Source: an uncultured Clostridia bacterium (GTDB taxonomy: Bacteria; Bacillota; Clostridia; Oscillospirales; Acutalibacteraceae). From it: a DNA stretch of 37,042 nt. The notes under the pieces are model-generated. The model made no database searches, was not told the origin of the DNA, and saw only the letters and a list, made by a program, of their open reading frames with translations. Made by a program: the position numbers and the translations under genes. This document shows positions 26,719-35,458 of the stretch, piece after piece; position 1 is the first letter of the stretch; each line of letters opens with the position of its first letter. The stretch is from the NCBI GenBank assembly GCA_937892115.1, contig CALAUI010000003.1, positions 1-37,042 of the forward strand, in the 5' to 3' direction.

Positions 26719-26747
26719 ATAATACAAAAAACCGTTTTCGCTGTCAA
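26719..26747 (-). promoter_or_regulatory. Sigma-A type promoter of the 1797/1884-aa unit
   Basis: On the minus strand TTGACA (26747-26742), a 17-nt spacer and TATTAT (26724-26719) form a near-consensus promoter. The predicted transcription start is near 26712. Confidence 0.8.
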
Positions 26748-26863
26748 TAAATAGGGGGCAACTTATTATTTTTTGGAATTACCGCCAATTTTTTCGCCCT
26801 CATTTTGTTCAATTTTCCTCTCATTTTTTGACAAAAATCCCCCAATTTACGCAAAATCTATTG

Positions 26864-26885
26864 TGTAAATGCGATATACTTTACA
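26864..26885. repeat. TGTAAAT-N8-CTTTACA palindrome
   Basis: Half-sites TGTAAAT and CTTTACA are separated by 8 nt, about 115 bp upstream of the -35 of the 1797-aa gene. It is one of four similar palindromes in the window. No U-tract follows on either strand, so it fits an operator better than a terminator. Confidence 0.5.
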
Positions 26886-27014
26886 AATTTTACCGCCTGT
26901 CCGGGTCTTTCCGACAGCGTTTTCCCGTCCCGTTCAGACCGGAAGCTCAATTTTCCCGACTTGAAATAACATTCGTCAAAAATACCGCTCAAGCCGCACT
27001 TTTCCGGCAAAAAA

Positions 27015-27076
27015 CCAAAAAAATCCGCCCCGGGAGTGTAAAGCATTTTACTTTACAGTACACAATCGGAGCGGAT
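27015..27076 (-). terminator. Intrinsic terminator of the NUDIX-alpha-galactosidase operon
   Basis: On the minus strand ATCCGCTCCG pairs with CGGGGCGGAT (10 bp with one G-U pair), followed by TTTTTTGGTTTTTT. The upper part of the hairpin is the TGTAAAG/CTTTACA palindrome at 27037-27057. It lies about 90 nt after the alpha-galactosidase stop. Confidence 0.8.
27037..27057. repeat. TGTAAAG-N7-CTTTACA palindrome inside the terminator
   Basis: Perfect 7-bp half-sites with a 7-nt centre. It forms the top of the terminator hairpin at 27015-27076 and is preceded by CGGGAG, like the copies at 14667 and 27150. Confidence 0.6.
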
Positions 27077-27149
27077 GTTTTGCATTTATGTTGATTTTAT
27101 TGGATTTTGCGTGATTTTTACACTTTGATTATTTGCCGGAATCGGGATG

Positions 27150-27171
27150 TGTAAAGACAGATTACTTTACA
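27150..27171. repeat. TGTAAAG-N8-CTTTACA palindrome overlapping the alpha-galactosidase stop
   Basis: Perfect 7-bp half-sites with an 8-nt centre. On the minus strand the TAA stop of the alpha-galactosidase gene lies inside the first half-site. No U-tract follows it. Confidence 0.6.
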
Positions 27172-29344
27172 GAGCCCTGAAATAGATTTTGAAGGAATCT
27201 CCGTCGTATGAGGGGTAATCCGACAGGTTCAGACCCGCATTCATCAGCAACGCACCGGAATATACCTCTCCACTCTCATCATCAACGTAGTATTTTTCGG
27301 GATCAAGACCCTTCAGCTTCAGATAGTAGCTGCGGTCACGGTTGATTTTGATTGTAACGGAGGTGAGAAGCGCCTCGTTTTTATCCGCGGTAACGAACAT
27401 CCACGCACAGCGGTATTCGTTTGTGTCGGGGGTAATAAGGCGGTAAAGGTCACCCTTGTGAATAATGTCGTAATATTTATGGTACTCTTTGACCTGCTCT
27501 TTGACCAGCTCGGCATCCTCCTGAGTAAACTTATTCGGGTCAAGCTCGTAGCCGAACGTACCCCAGAGGGCAATGTCGCCTTTTGTTTTGAATCCGGCTC
27601 TTCTGCTTGCGGAAACGTGAGCGCCCATTGTGGACGCGGGATAGCAGATTGACGTGCCGAACTGGATGCTGAGGCGTTCAATGGGGTCGGTATTGTCGCT
27701 CGTCCAGATCTGGGGAGAATAGTAAAGCATACCCGGATCAAAGCGTCCGCCGCCGCCTGAGCAGTTCTCAAGCAGAATATGCGGGAAATCCTTTGTAAGA
27801 CGGTCCATTATTTCGTAAGCACCGAGAATAGCTCTGTGTGCCGCCTCCTTCTGTCTCTCGGGAGGAAGACCCGCGGAGCCCGGCTCCGTCATACAGCGGT
27901 TGAAATCCCACTTGACGTAATCTATGTTGCACTCGCTGAGTACCTTATACATTTTTGAGTAGATATAATCCCTGACCTCTTTGCGTCCGAAGTCAATGAT
28001 ATACTGATGACGGCCTACGGATTTTTCTCTGCCGGGAACGTGGATGCACCAATCGGGATGCTCTCTGTAAAGATCGCTGTCCCTTGAAATCATTTCCGGC
28101 TCATACCAGATACCGAATTTCAGACCGAGAGCATTGATTTTCGCCACAAAATCCTTCAGAGGACCGCCGAGCTTTTCTTCATTGACGTCCCAGTCGCCGA
28201 GGGATGAGGTATCATCATCTCTGTGACCGAACCAGCCGTCATCCATGACAAGCATATCAATGCCCAGCTCCTTTGCTCTTTCTGCAAAGGAAACGAGTTT
28301 ATCGCCGGTAAAATCCATACCGGTGGCTTCCCAGTTGTTGATAAGCAGAGGTCTCTTGATATCTGCCCATCTGCCTCTGATAAGGTGATTTGAATAAAGC
28401 TTATGGAAGGTGCGGGACATTTCGCCCAGACCCTTGCCCGAATAAACCATTACGACTTCGGGAGCTTCAAAGGTCTCCCCTGCCTCAAGGTGCCAACCGA
28501 ATGCCTCGGGATTAAGTCCCATAAGCACTCTCGTGCCGCCGTGGGTATCAACGTCCGCATCGAACATAAAGTTGCTGCTGTAAACGAAATTGAAGCCGTA
28601 GGCATTGCCGTAATCTTCGTTGGTATCTCTGTCAACTATCGCACCGAAGGGATTGTGATGGTGACTCGACTGACCTCTCTTACTCTGTACGCCCTGTCTC
28701 GCGCGGGAAATGGGGAATCTGTTAAGACTTCTTTCCTTGAACCATCTGCCGTAGAGCGTGATCATATCGTAATCACAGCACTGGAAATCAACGCAGCAGC
28801 TGAAGAGACGTTCTATTTCAACGGCTTTGTCGGATTCGTTGATGATTTTTACGCTTCTTGTCATTGCGCTGTAATTCTCAAATACGGTGTAAATCAGCAC
28901 TGCCTTGATGCCCGTATAGTCATCGGACATAAGTATTTCAAGGGTAGTTGCCTCGGAATCGTCCTTTACCCAGAGCGCGGGCATACCGGTGATACCGGGC
29001 TTGCCTTCGTATATTCTGTGGGAAACGTATCTGAAATCCGTTGAATTGTTGCCGTCTGCATTTCTGATGGCAACTGCCGATTCTCTCAGGTCACCGGTAC
29101 CCTCTGCGGGAAATTCAAGGGGAGCGATATCGGGAGTGAAATTATCGTCTTCAACGTTGAAGTTCATAGGTGAGAATGAGGCGTAATCGCCTTTGTACTT
29201 GAAGGAAGTCAGGTTGTAATCGGGAATCTTTGCACCGTAGTAAAGGTGAACGAGATAGTTCCCCTCATAGACCTCCATAACATAGCTTGAATCAGCAGTA
29301 TCAAGCTTAAAAATCTTCTTTTCGGAATCAAAAGAAATGGGCAT
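27167..29344 (-). CDS. Alpha-galactosidase, glycoside hydrolase family 36
   Basis: Hydrolyses terminal alpha-1,6-galactose from melibiose, raffinose and related oligosaccharides. At 725 aa with no signal peptide it has the usual GH36 length and is cytosolic, so substrates must be imported. An N-terminal beta-sandwich (about 1-330) precedes the catalytic barrel. The barrel carries the nucleophile D480 in YVKWDFNRC and the acid/base D550 in WTSDNTDPI, with ENCSGGGGRFD between them. The spacing and positions match characterised family members. The start is ATG 29344, which overlaps the TGA of the NUDIX gene by one base (TGATG); GAGGAG lies about 8 nt upstream inside that gene, so the two are translationally coupled. 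No sugar transporter is adjacent. Confidence 0.96.
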   Translation of the reverse strand: MPISFDSEKKIFKLDTADSSYVMEVYEGNYLVHLYYGAKIPDYNLTSFKYKGDYASFSPMNFNVEDDNFTPDIAPLEFPAEGTGDLRESAVAIRNADGNNSTDFRYVSHRIYEGKPGITGMPALWVKDDSEATTLEILMSDDYTGIKAVLIYTVFENYSAMTRSVKIINESDKAVEIERLFSCCVDFQCCDYDMITLYGRWFKERSLNRFPISRARQGVQSKRGQSSHHHNPFGAIVDRDTNEDYGNAYGFNFVYSSNFMFDADVDTHGGTRVLMGLNPEAFGWHLEAGETFEAPEVVMVYSGKGLGEMSRTFHKLYSNHLIRGRWADIKRPLLINNWEATGMDFTGDKLVSFAERAKELGIDMLVMDDGWFGHRDDDTSSLGDWDVNEEKLGGPLKDFVAKINALGLKFGIWYEPEMISRDSDLYREHPDWCIHVPGREKSVGRHQYIIDFGRKEVRDYIYSKMYKVLSECNIDYVKWDFNRCMTEPGSAGLPPERQKEAAHRAILGAYEIMDRLTKDFPHILLENCSGGGGRFDPGMLYYSPQIWTSDNTDPIERLSIQFGTSICYPASTMGAHVSASRRAGFKTKGDIALWGTFGYELDPNKFTQEDAELVKEQVKEYHKYYDIIHKGDLYRLITPDTNEYRCAWMFVTADKNEALLTSVTIKINRDRSYYLKLKGLDPEKYYVDDESGEVYSGALLMNAGLNLSDYPSYDGDSFKIYFRAL

Positions 29345-29733
29345 CAGTTTTTCTCCTCTGCAATTTTTTCAAGAATTTCCTTATCCGCAGGACAGAAATC
29401 ATACTGCGGAATTTCCGACGGTAAAATAAATCTGATATCGTTGTGTTCCAGCATTTTCGGCTCGTCGCCGTCTTTGAGGCGGGCATTGAAAAGAGTCAGA
29501 TGAATCGTGATATCCGGATAAACGTGGTCAACCTCCGCAAAAACATCGTCAACCTCAACCTCTACGCCGATTTCTTCCATGCATTCTCTGATGAGAGTCT
29601 GCCTGAGAGTCTCTCCCTTTTCCGCCTTGCCGCCTACAAATTCCCACTGCAAAGCGCGGGTTTTCGTTACGGGACGCTGACAAATCATAAACCTGTCTGC
29701 ACGCCATATCAAAGCCGCCGCTACCTGTACCAT
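29344..29733 (-). CDS. NUDIX hydrolase, MutT-like (8-oxo-dGTP diphosphatase family)
   Basis: A 129-aa single-domain protein with a complete Nudix box GX5EX7REUXEEXGU at residues 35-57 (G35, E41, R49-E50, E53-E54, G56-V57). QWEFVGGK just before it resembles the WEFPGGK of MutT-type enzymes, with V for P. Such proteins remove oxidised nucleotides from the dNTP pool or hydrolyse other nucleoside diphosphate derivatives; the exact substrate cannot be told. The start is ATG 29733 with GGAGGT 7 nt upstream. It is the first gene of a two-gene operon and is translationally coupled to the GH36 gene, an unexpected partner. Confidence 0.93.
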   Translation of the reverse strand: MVQVAAALIWRADRFMICQRPVTKTRALQWEFVGGKAEKGETLRQTLIRECMEEIGVEVEVDDVFAEVDHVYPDITIHLTLFNARLKDGDEPKMLEHNDIRFILPSEIPQYDFCPADKEILEKIAEEKN

Positions 29734-29764
29734 CTGCCGTACCTCCGATAAGATTATCTTTTAC

Positions 29765-29793
29765 ATTTTATAACCCTTGTCGGTCAATGTCAA
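29765..29793 (-). promoter_or_regulatory. Promoter of the NUDIX-alpha-galactosidase operon
   Basis: On the minus strand TTGACA (29793-29788), a 17-nt spacer and TAAAAT (29770-29765). It points away from the thrC promoter about 35 bp to the right. Confidence 0.6.
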
Positions 29794-29826
29794 GTAAGGG
29801 ACGGTGCGATTTATATAATTTTATGA

Positions 29827-29855
29827 TTTACAAAGCGCTGAAACTGTGTTATGAT
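29827..29855 (+). promoter_or_regulatory. Promoter of thrC
   Basis: TTTACA (29827-29832), a 17-nt spacer and TATGAT (29850-29855), about 40 nt upstream of the thrC ATG. No T-box, leader peptide or riboswitch fits in the short leader. Confidence 0.6.
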
Positions 29856-29894
29856 AAAGTGATTATTTTTGGTTTCATCCGAAAGGTGATGTTT

Positions 29895-31382
29895 ATGAAC
29901 TATTTAAGCACAAGAGACACCTCCGTTTCCCTTACCTCCTCGCAGGCAATTGCAAAGGGAATATCCTCGGACGGCGGTCTTTTTGTACCCGACTCGATTC
30001 CCGCCGTTTCCCTTGAGGAAATCGCCGCACTTGCAGACGAAAGCTATATCGGCAGAGCAAAGAACATTCTCGGCAGATTCCTTACCGATTTTACCGATGA
30101 AGAGCTTGATTCCTGCGTCAAGGGTGCTTACGAAACCGGTTTCTCAAGTGAAAAGGTCGCTCCCGTTGTGACCGTCAAGGAAAATATGAACGTGCTTGAG
30201 CTCTTTAAGGGCCCCACCTGCGCATTCAAGGATATGGCTCTCCAGATACTTCCCCGTCTGCTTACGGTTGCGGGAGGCAAAGCCGCAAAGGGTACCGAAA
30301 TCGTTATTCTTGTTGCCACCTCCGGTGACACGGGCAAAGCCGCACTCGAGGGCTTCAGAGACGTTGAGAATACAAAGATTCTCGTATTTTATCCCAGCGA
30401 CGGCGTAAGCCCCATGCAGAAGCTTCAGATGTGCACTCAGGAGGGCAAAAACGTTGCCGTCAGCGCAATTTCCGGCAACTTTGACGACGCTCAGAGCGGT
30501 GTAAAGAGAATATTTACCGACCCGGCAATCATTGCAAAGCTGAAGGAAAACGGTATGGCATTCTCCTCCGCCAATTCTATCAACTGGGGCCGTCTTGCTC
30601 CCCAAATAGTCTACTATTTTTCCGCTTACTGTGACCTCGTAAAAGAGGGTAAAATCAACTGCGGAGACAAAATCAACGTAGTCGTACCCACGGGTAACTT
30701 CGGAAACATCCTTGCAGCATATTACGCAAAGGAAATGGGACTTCCCGTAAAGAAGCTCATCTGCGCTTCCAACAGCAATTCCGTTCTTACCGAGTTCCTT
30801 ACAACGGGCACGTACGACAGAAACAGAAAATTCTACACGACGATTTCTCCCTCAATGGATATCCTTATTTCCTCAAATCTTGAGCGTCTTCTCTACTCTC
30901 TTGCAGGCAGTGAAAAGGTCAGGGAATGGATGAAGCTCCTCTCAACAGAAGGAAAGTATACCGTTGACGGCGAAACACTTGCAAAGATAAAAGAGCTCTT
31001 TGCTGCCGGCTGCTGTGACGACGAAAAGACAAAGGCAACCATAGCAAAGATTTACAGCGAAAACGGATATCTCTGTGACACTCATACGGGCGTTGCCGTT
31101 GCGGTCTATGAGGATTACGTTGCTTCGACCGGCGATGACATTCCCACGGTTATCGCCTCCACCGCAAGCCCCTTCAAATTCAGTAAGGCGGTACTTGAAG
31201 CAGTTGAAGGAAAATCAAGTGACCTCAACGAATTTGATATGGTCACAAAGCTTGCCGAAATCACGGGAAGTGAGTGTCCCTCACAGCTTGCAGGTCTCAG
31301 AGACAAGCAGGTCAGATTTACCGGATGCTGTGAAAAATCCGGTATGGATCAGGTTGTCTTTGATATGCTGGGAATCAAATAA
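29895..31382 (+). CDS. thrC: Threonine synthase
   Basis: PLP enzyme that converts O-phospho-L-homoserine to L-threonine and phosphate, the last step of threonine synthesis. At 495 aa it belongs to the long bacterial type (N-terminal MNYLSTRDTS). The PLP-binding lysine is K112 in PTCAFKDMALQ, and TSGDTG at 142-147 is the phosphate-binding loop. I chose ATG 29895 because AAAGG at 29882-29886 lies 8 nt upstream; ATG 29889 would be too close and the longer frame to 29787 extends past the promoter. A metallophosphoesterase gene follows after 16 nt, probably in the same transcript. Other threonine genes are not in the window. Confidence 0.96.
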   Translation: MNYLSTRDTSVSLTSSQAIAKGISSDGGLFVPDSIPAVSLEEIAALADESYIGRAKNILGRFLTDFTDEELDSCVKGAYETGFSSEKVAPVVTVKENMNVLELFKGPTCAFKDMALQILPRLLTVAGGKAAKGTEIVILVATSGDTGKAALEGFRDVENTKILVFYPSDGVSPMQKLQMCTQEGKNVAVSAISGNFDDAQSGVKRIFTDPAIIAKLKENGMAFSSANSINWGRLAPQIVYYFSAYCDLVKEGKINCGDKINVVVPTGNFGNILAAYYAKEMGLPVKKLICASNSNSVLTEFLTTGTYDRNRKFYTTISPSMDILISSNLERLLYSLAGSEKVREWMKLLSTEGKYTVDGETLAKIKELFAAGCCDDEKTKATIAKIYSENGYLCDTHTGVAVAVYEDYVASTGDDIPTVIASTASPFKFSKAVLEAVEGKSSDLNEFDMVTKLAEITGSECPSQLAGLRDKQVRFTGCCEKSGMDQVVFDMLGIK

Positions 31383-31398
31383 AATCGGGAAGTGAATT

Positions 31399-32100
31399 AT
31401 GGCGCTGTTTGCAATAGCAGATACACATCTGTCAATTTCAACCGGAAAAACAATGAATATATTCAACGGCTGGGTTGATTACGAGCAGCGTCTTGAAAAG
31501 AACTGGAGGCGCCTCGTGACCGACAGTGATACCGTCATCATTCCCGGTGACGTTTCCTGGTGTATGAGTATGGAGGAGGGCATTGAAGATTTCGCTTTTC
31601 TCAACTCTCTGCCGGGCAGAAAAATACTTATGAAGGGCAACCACGATTACTGGTGGTCCACCAAGAAAAAAACCGACGAATTCTTTGCAAAGCATAATTT
31701 TGATACCCTCAGTATGCTTCATAACAACACCTACGTCTGCGGAAATATCGCCGTATGCGGTACCAGGGGCTGGTTCTTTGACGCGGAAAACGACGCGGAC
31801 AAAAAGGTGGTGCTCCGCGAAGCAGGCAGACTGAGGACGTCAATTCATGCCGCAAAGGAAACGGGGCTTGAACCGGTGGTTTTCCTTCACTATCCCCCCG
31901 TTACCGTGGATAAGAAATGCGATGAAATATACAGCGTACTTCTTGAGGAAGGAATAAAGCGCTGTTATTACGGCCATCTTCATTCCTACTCGCATCTGAC
32001 GGCTCTGAACGGAACGGACGAAAACGGCATCAGTTTTTCTCTTATATCCAGCGATTATCTGGAGTTCTGTCCCGTTTTTGTGCCGGAAACCGCGTTATAA
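31399..32100 (+). CDS. Calcineurin-like metallophosphoesterase (predicted phosphohydrolase)
   Basis: The 233-aa protein carries the full set of metal-binding motifs of the family: D8-T-H10, G50-D51, G80-N-H-D83, H164 in LHYPP, and G192-H-L-H195. A dinuclear metal centre is expected and a cytosolic location likely, since there is no signal peptide. The length and the extra W-rich segment after GNHD (YWW) resemble the stand-alone predicted phosphohydrolases of Firmicutes (COG1768-like, from memory). The substrate is unknown. GGGAAGTG lies just before ATG 31399, 16 nt after thrC, so it is probably co-transcribed with thrC. I see no strong terminator before the tig promoter. Confidence 0.9.
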   Translation: MALFAIADTHLSISTGKTMNIFNGWVDYEQRLEKNWRRLVTDSDTVIIPGDVSWCMSMEEGIEDFAFLNSLPGRKILMKGNHDYWWSTKKKTDEFFAKHNFDTLSMLHNNTYVCGNIAVCGTRGWFFDAENDADKKVVLREAGRLRTSIHAAKETGLEPVVFLHYPPVTVDKKCDEIYSVLLEEGIKRCYYGHLHSYSHLTALNGTDENGISFSLISSDYLEFCPVFVPETAL

Positions 32101-32162
32101 CGCTCAAAATCGCGGTCGGATTGCAGAATATATCCGCTTTTCGGATAAAAAATAAATAGTTG

Positions 32163-32191
32163 TTGAAATCCGTATTCCTTTTTGTTATAAT
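32163..32191 (+). promoter_or_regulatory. Promoter of the tig-clpP-clpX operon
   Basis: TTGAAA (32163-32168), a 17-nt spacer and TATAAT (32186-32191), about 38 nt upstream of the tig ATG. I see no CtsR or CIRCE-type heat-shock operator in the leader. Confidence 0.7.
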
Positions 32192-32228
32192 CATCAAGTT
32201 AAATATTCCAATTTGGAGGAAAAATAAA

Positions 32229-33533
32229 ATGAGTTTAGTATCAGCAAACAAAACAGAAACCAACACCTACACAATCGAAATCAGCGTTTCGGCAGAAGAT
32301 TTCAAGGCAGCTGTTCAGCAGTCATATCTCAAGAACAGAAAGCAGATTGCCATTCCCGGCTTCCGTAAGGGCAAGGCACCCAAGCACATGATCGAGACTC
32401 TCTACGGCGAGGATTTCTTCTATGAGGATGCTCTTGAAGCACTTTTCCCCGGTGAAATTGAAAAAGCATATGCAGAAGCTTCCATCGAGCCCGTTGATCA
32501 GCCCAAAGACCTTGACATAAAGGTTATGAACGTTACCGAAGGCCTTAATTTCACCGTTAAGGTAACCGTTAAGCCCGAAATTACTCTCTCCGCTTACAAG
32601 GGACTTGAAGCAGAGAAGGCAGAGGCAGAGGTTACAGACGAAGAGGTTGACCACGAAATCGAGCACATGCTTGACAGAGGTTCCCGTCTCGTTGATGTTG
32701 ACGACAGAGCAGTTGAAAACGGTGATATCGCAATCATCGACTTCGAGGGCTTCGTTGACGGCGTAGCTTTTGAAGGCGGCAAGGGTGAAAAGTACAACCT
32801 CACCATCGGTGACGGTCAGTTCATCCCCGGCTTTGAAGAGCAGATTATAGGCCACAGCATCGGCGAAGAGTTTGATATCAACGTCAAGTTCCCCGATGAT
32901 TATGCAGCAGAGCTTGCATCAAAGGATGCTGTTTTCAAGATTAAGATTCACGAAATCAAGGTTAAGGAAATGCCCGAGCTTGATGATGAATTTGCAAAGG
33001 ACCAGGATTACGATACCGTTGATCTTCTCAAGGAAGGCATCAAGTCCGATATCCTTGCCCGCAAGACAGAGAATGCTCAGCACGCTTTTGAAGATGCAGT
33101 TATCGAGAAGCTCTGCGAAAACGTAGAGGGTGAAATTCCCGAATGCATGTATGACAACAAGGCAGAAGAAAACGTAAACAACTTCGCTCAGAGAGTTGCT
33201 TCCCAGGGTATCGATTTTGAAACATATCTCATGTACATGGGTATGGACAAGGAATCCTTCAAGGCAACAATGAGAGAGAGAGCAGTCAACGACGTCAAAT
33301 ATGACCTTGCCGTTGAAAAGATTATCGAGCTTGAAGCTCTCACGGTTGAAGAAGCTGCTGTTGAAGAAGAATATGCAAACATGGCAGAGCAGTATAAGCT
33401 TGACGTGGAAAAAATCAAGGAAATCGTTCCCGCATCGGCAGTTGAAGATCAGCTCAAGAGACAGGCAGCAGTTAAGCTTGTTCTTGATTCCGCAGTTGCA
33501 ACCGCTCCCAAGGCAGAGGAAGCAGCTGAATAA
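32229..33533 (+). CDS. tig: Trigger factor, ribosome-associated chaperone and prolyl isomerase
   Basis: Binds the ribosome near L23 and shields nascent chains. At 434 aa it has the normal length. The ribosome-binding signature GFRKGKAP is at residues 44-51. The FKBP-type isomerase domain is at about 155-240 (DFEGFVDGVAFEGGKG, then IPGFEEQIIGH). The helical C-terminal chaperone domain follows and ends in an acidic Ala-rich tail. The start is ATG 32229, with GGAGG about 9 nt upstream; the longer frame to 32160 would begin upstream of the promoter. clpP follows after 26 nt with no visible promoter between, the common Firmicute arrangement tig-clpP-clpX. Confidence 0.97.
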   Translation: MSLVSANKTETNTYTIEISVSAEDFKAAVQQSYLKNRKQIAIPGFRKGKAPKHMIETLYGEDFFYEDALEALFPGEIEKAYAEASIEPVDQPKDLDIKVMNVTEGLNFTVKVTVKPEITLSAYKGLEAEKAEAEVTDEEVDHEIEHMLDRGSRLVDVDDRAVENGDIAIIDFEGFVDGVAFEGGKGEKYNLTIGDGQFIPGFEEQIIGHSIGEEFDINVKFPDDYAAELASKDAVFKIKIHEIKVKEMPELDDEFAKDQDYDTVDLLKEGIKSDILARKTENAQHAFEDAVIEKLCENVEGEIPECMYDNKAEENVNNFAQRVASQGIDFETYLMYMGMDKESFKATMRERAVNDVKYDLAVEKIIELEALTVEEAAVEEEYANMAEQYKLDVEKIKEIVPASAVEDQLKRQAAVKLVLDSAVATAPKAEEAAE

Positions 33534-33559
33534 TAAATATACGAAAAGAGGTAAGCAAT

Positions 33560-34141
33560 ATGGCACTTGTTCCCTATGTTATTGAGCAGACCGGTCACGG
33601 CGAACGCTCATACGACATTTTTTCAAGACTTCTCAACGACAGAATTATCGTTCTTTCCGATGAAGTAAATGACGCTACCGCAAGTGTTGTTGTAGCTCAG
33701 CTTCTTTACCTTGAAAGTCAGGATCCCGATAAGGATATCAGTCTTTACATCAACAGCCCCGGCGGCTCCGTTACCGCAGGTATGGCTATCTACGATACAA
33801 TGCAGTACATCAAATGTGATGTTTCCACCATCTGTATCGGTATGGCTGCATCCATGGGTGCTTTTCTCCTTTCATCAGGTGCAAAAGGCAAGAGATATGC
33901 GCTCCCCAACAGCGAAATCATGATTCATCAGCCCCTCGGCGGTATGCAGGGTCAGGCAAGCGATATGCAGATTGCCGCTGCCCACATACAGAAGACCAAG
34001 GAAAAGCTCAACTCAATTCTTGCCGCCAACACAGGCAAGGATATCAAGGTTATTGCAAAGGATACCGACAGAGACAACTGGCTTTCCGCAGACGAAGCTG
34101 CCGCTTACGGCCTTGTTGATAAGGTAATTGCCCACAGATAA
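33560..34141 (+). CDS. clpP: ATP-dependent Clp protease proteolytic subunit
   Basis: Serine peptidase that forms the two-ring barrel and degrades substrates fed in by ClpX or ClpC. At 193 aa it is full length. The catalytic triad is S98 in GMAASMGA, H123 in IHQP and D172 in TDRDN, the same numbering as in Bacillus ClpP. The N-terminal MALVPYVIEQT is the usual short propeptide region. AGAGGT lies upstream of ATG 33560. clpX follows 18 nt after the stop, so the two partner subunits are made from one message. Confidence 0.98.
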   Translation: MALVPYVIEQTGHGERSYDIFSRLLNDRIIVLSDEVNDATASVVVAQLLYLESQDPDKDISLYINSPGGSVTAGMAIYDTMQYIKCDVSTICIGMAASMGAFLLSSGAKGKRYALPNSEIMIHQPLGGMQGQASDMQIAAAHIQKTKEKLNSILAANTGKDIKVIAKDTDRDNWLSADEAAAYGLVDKVIAHR

Positions 34142-34159
34142 CTTTTAGGAGATATAAGT

Positions 34160-35413
34160 ATGGCAAAAGGTGATGAAAAGCGTTATAAGGAGTATTGCTC
34201 ATTCTGTCACAAGAGTGAAGACGAAGTGGGCATGATGCTCAACGGCGATGACGTCAATATCTGTAACGAATGCGTCGAATTCTGCTATTCCCTCATCAAG
34301 GAAAACAGACAGACCGTATCCGAAAAAGAAAAAGTCAAGGCCTTTGATTCTCTCCCTAAGCCCCGTGATATCAAAGCAAGACTCGATGAATACGTAATCG
34401 GTCAGGAAAGAGCAAAAATCACCCTGAGCGTTGCGGTTTACAATCATTATAAACGCATTATGGCAGTAAGGGACACGGACGTTGAGATAAAGAAATCCAA
34501 CATCCTGCTTCTGGGTCCCACGGGTGTAGGCAAGACTATGCTTGCCCAGACTCTCGCGGGTATACTTGATGTTCCCTTTGCCATTGCCGATGCAACCACG
34601 CTCACAGAAGCGGGTTACGTAGGCGAAGACGTTGAAAACATACTGCTTCGCCTTATTCAGGCGGCTGATTTTGACATTGAAAAGGCAGAAAGAGGTATCA
34701 TCTATATAGATGAAATCGACAAGATTGCCCGAAAGAGCGAAAACCCCTCCATTACAAGAGACGTAAGCGGTGAGGGTGTTCAGCAGGCACTGCTTAAAAT
34801 CGTTGAAGGCACGGTTGCCAACGTTCCTCCTCAGGGCGGCAGAAAGCATCCCCAGCAGGAATTCATACAGATTGACACCTCAAATATTCTGTTTATCTGC
34901 GGCGGTGCATTTGACGGCATAGAAAAGATTATTGAAAAAAGATTTGCCGGTTCGGCTCTGGGCTTCGGTGCAGACGTCAAGAGCAAATCCGAATTCAGCA
35001 AAGAAAATCTTATGTCAAAGGCAGTTCAGCAGGATCTGACAAAGTTCGGACTCATTCCCGAGCTCGTGGGCAGATTCCCCGTAATCACCGCCCTCAGCGA
35101 GCTTGACGAGGAAGCTCTTGTGAGAATCCTTGAAGAGCCGAAGAATTCAATTGTCAAGCAATATAAAGAGCTGTTTGCACTCGACGGTGTTGAGCTTGTA
35201 TTTGAGCAGGATGCCCTCAGAGAGATTGCAAAGAAGGCAATAGAAAAGCACACCGGTGCAAGAGGACTTCGTTCAATCACGGAAAATGTGCTTATGGATA
35301 CCATGTATAATATCCCCTCCGATGATACCATCGGCAGAGTTTACATCACTCCTTCGTGTATCACGGACGGCGCTGACCCTGTAATTGAATTCAGAGACCT
35401 TTCGGCGAAATAA
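34160..35413 (+). CDS. clpX: ATP-dependent Clp protease ATP-binding subunit ClpX
   Basis: AAA+ unfoldase that recognises tagged proteins and threads them into ClpP. At 417 aa it is complete. The N-terminal zinc-binding domain has C13-x2-C16 and C35-x2-C38. Walker A is GPTGVGKT at 119-126 and Walker B is IIYIDE with D184-E185. The GYVGEDVE pore loop and the LGF loop that docks on ClpP (SALGFGADV) are present, as is an arginine-containing GRFPV segment. AGGAGA lies before ATG 34160. It is the last gene of the operon, ended by the terminator at 35419-35448. In many Clostridia lon and engB come next; here they are absent. Confidence 0.98.
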   Translation: MAKGDEKRYKEYCSFCHKSEDEVGMMLNGDDVNICNECVEFCYSLIKENRQTVSEKEKVKAFDSLPKPRDIKARLDEYVIGQERAKITLSVAVYNHYKRIMAVRDTDVEIKKSNILLLGPTGVGKTMLAQTLAGILDVPFAIADATTLTEAGYVGEDVENILLRLIQAADFDIEKAERGIIYIDEIDKIARKSENPSITRDVSGEGVQQALLKIVEGTVANVPPQGGRKHPQQEFIQIDTSNILFICGGAFDGIEKIIEKRFAGSALGFGADVKSKSEFSKENLMSKAVQQDLTKFGLIPELVGRFPVITALSELDEEALVRILEEPKNSIVKQYKELFALDGVELVFEQDALREIAKKAIEKHTGARGLRSITENVLMDTMYNIPSDDTIGRVYITPSCITDGADPVIEFRDLSAK

Positions 35414-35418
35414 AAAAT

Positions 35419-35448
35419 GACCGATGAAAGTAAACGCTTTCATCGGTC
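35419..35448 (+). terminator. Intrinsic terminator of tig-clpP-clpX
   Basis: A perfect 12-bp stem (gaccgatgaaag/ctttcatcggtc) with a 6-nt loop, followed by TTTTGTTATTGTT, 5 nt after the clpX stop. Confidence 0.9.
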
Positions 35449-35458
35449 TTTTGTTATT

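Noticed and set aside
26533..26727. 64-codon minus-strand frame (MYYIYDHKTALGE...) as a gene
   Set aside because: Its ATG lies within the promoter, upstream of the predicted transcription start, and no ribosome site precedes it. The inner Arg-rich part is kept only as a possible leader peptide.
29787..29894. Upstream extension of thrC to 29787
   Set aside because: The extension runs through the thrC promoter at 29827-29855 and adds residues not found in threonine synthases.
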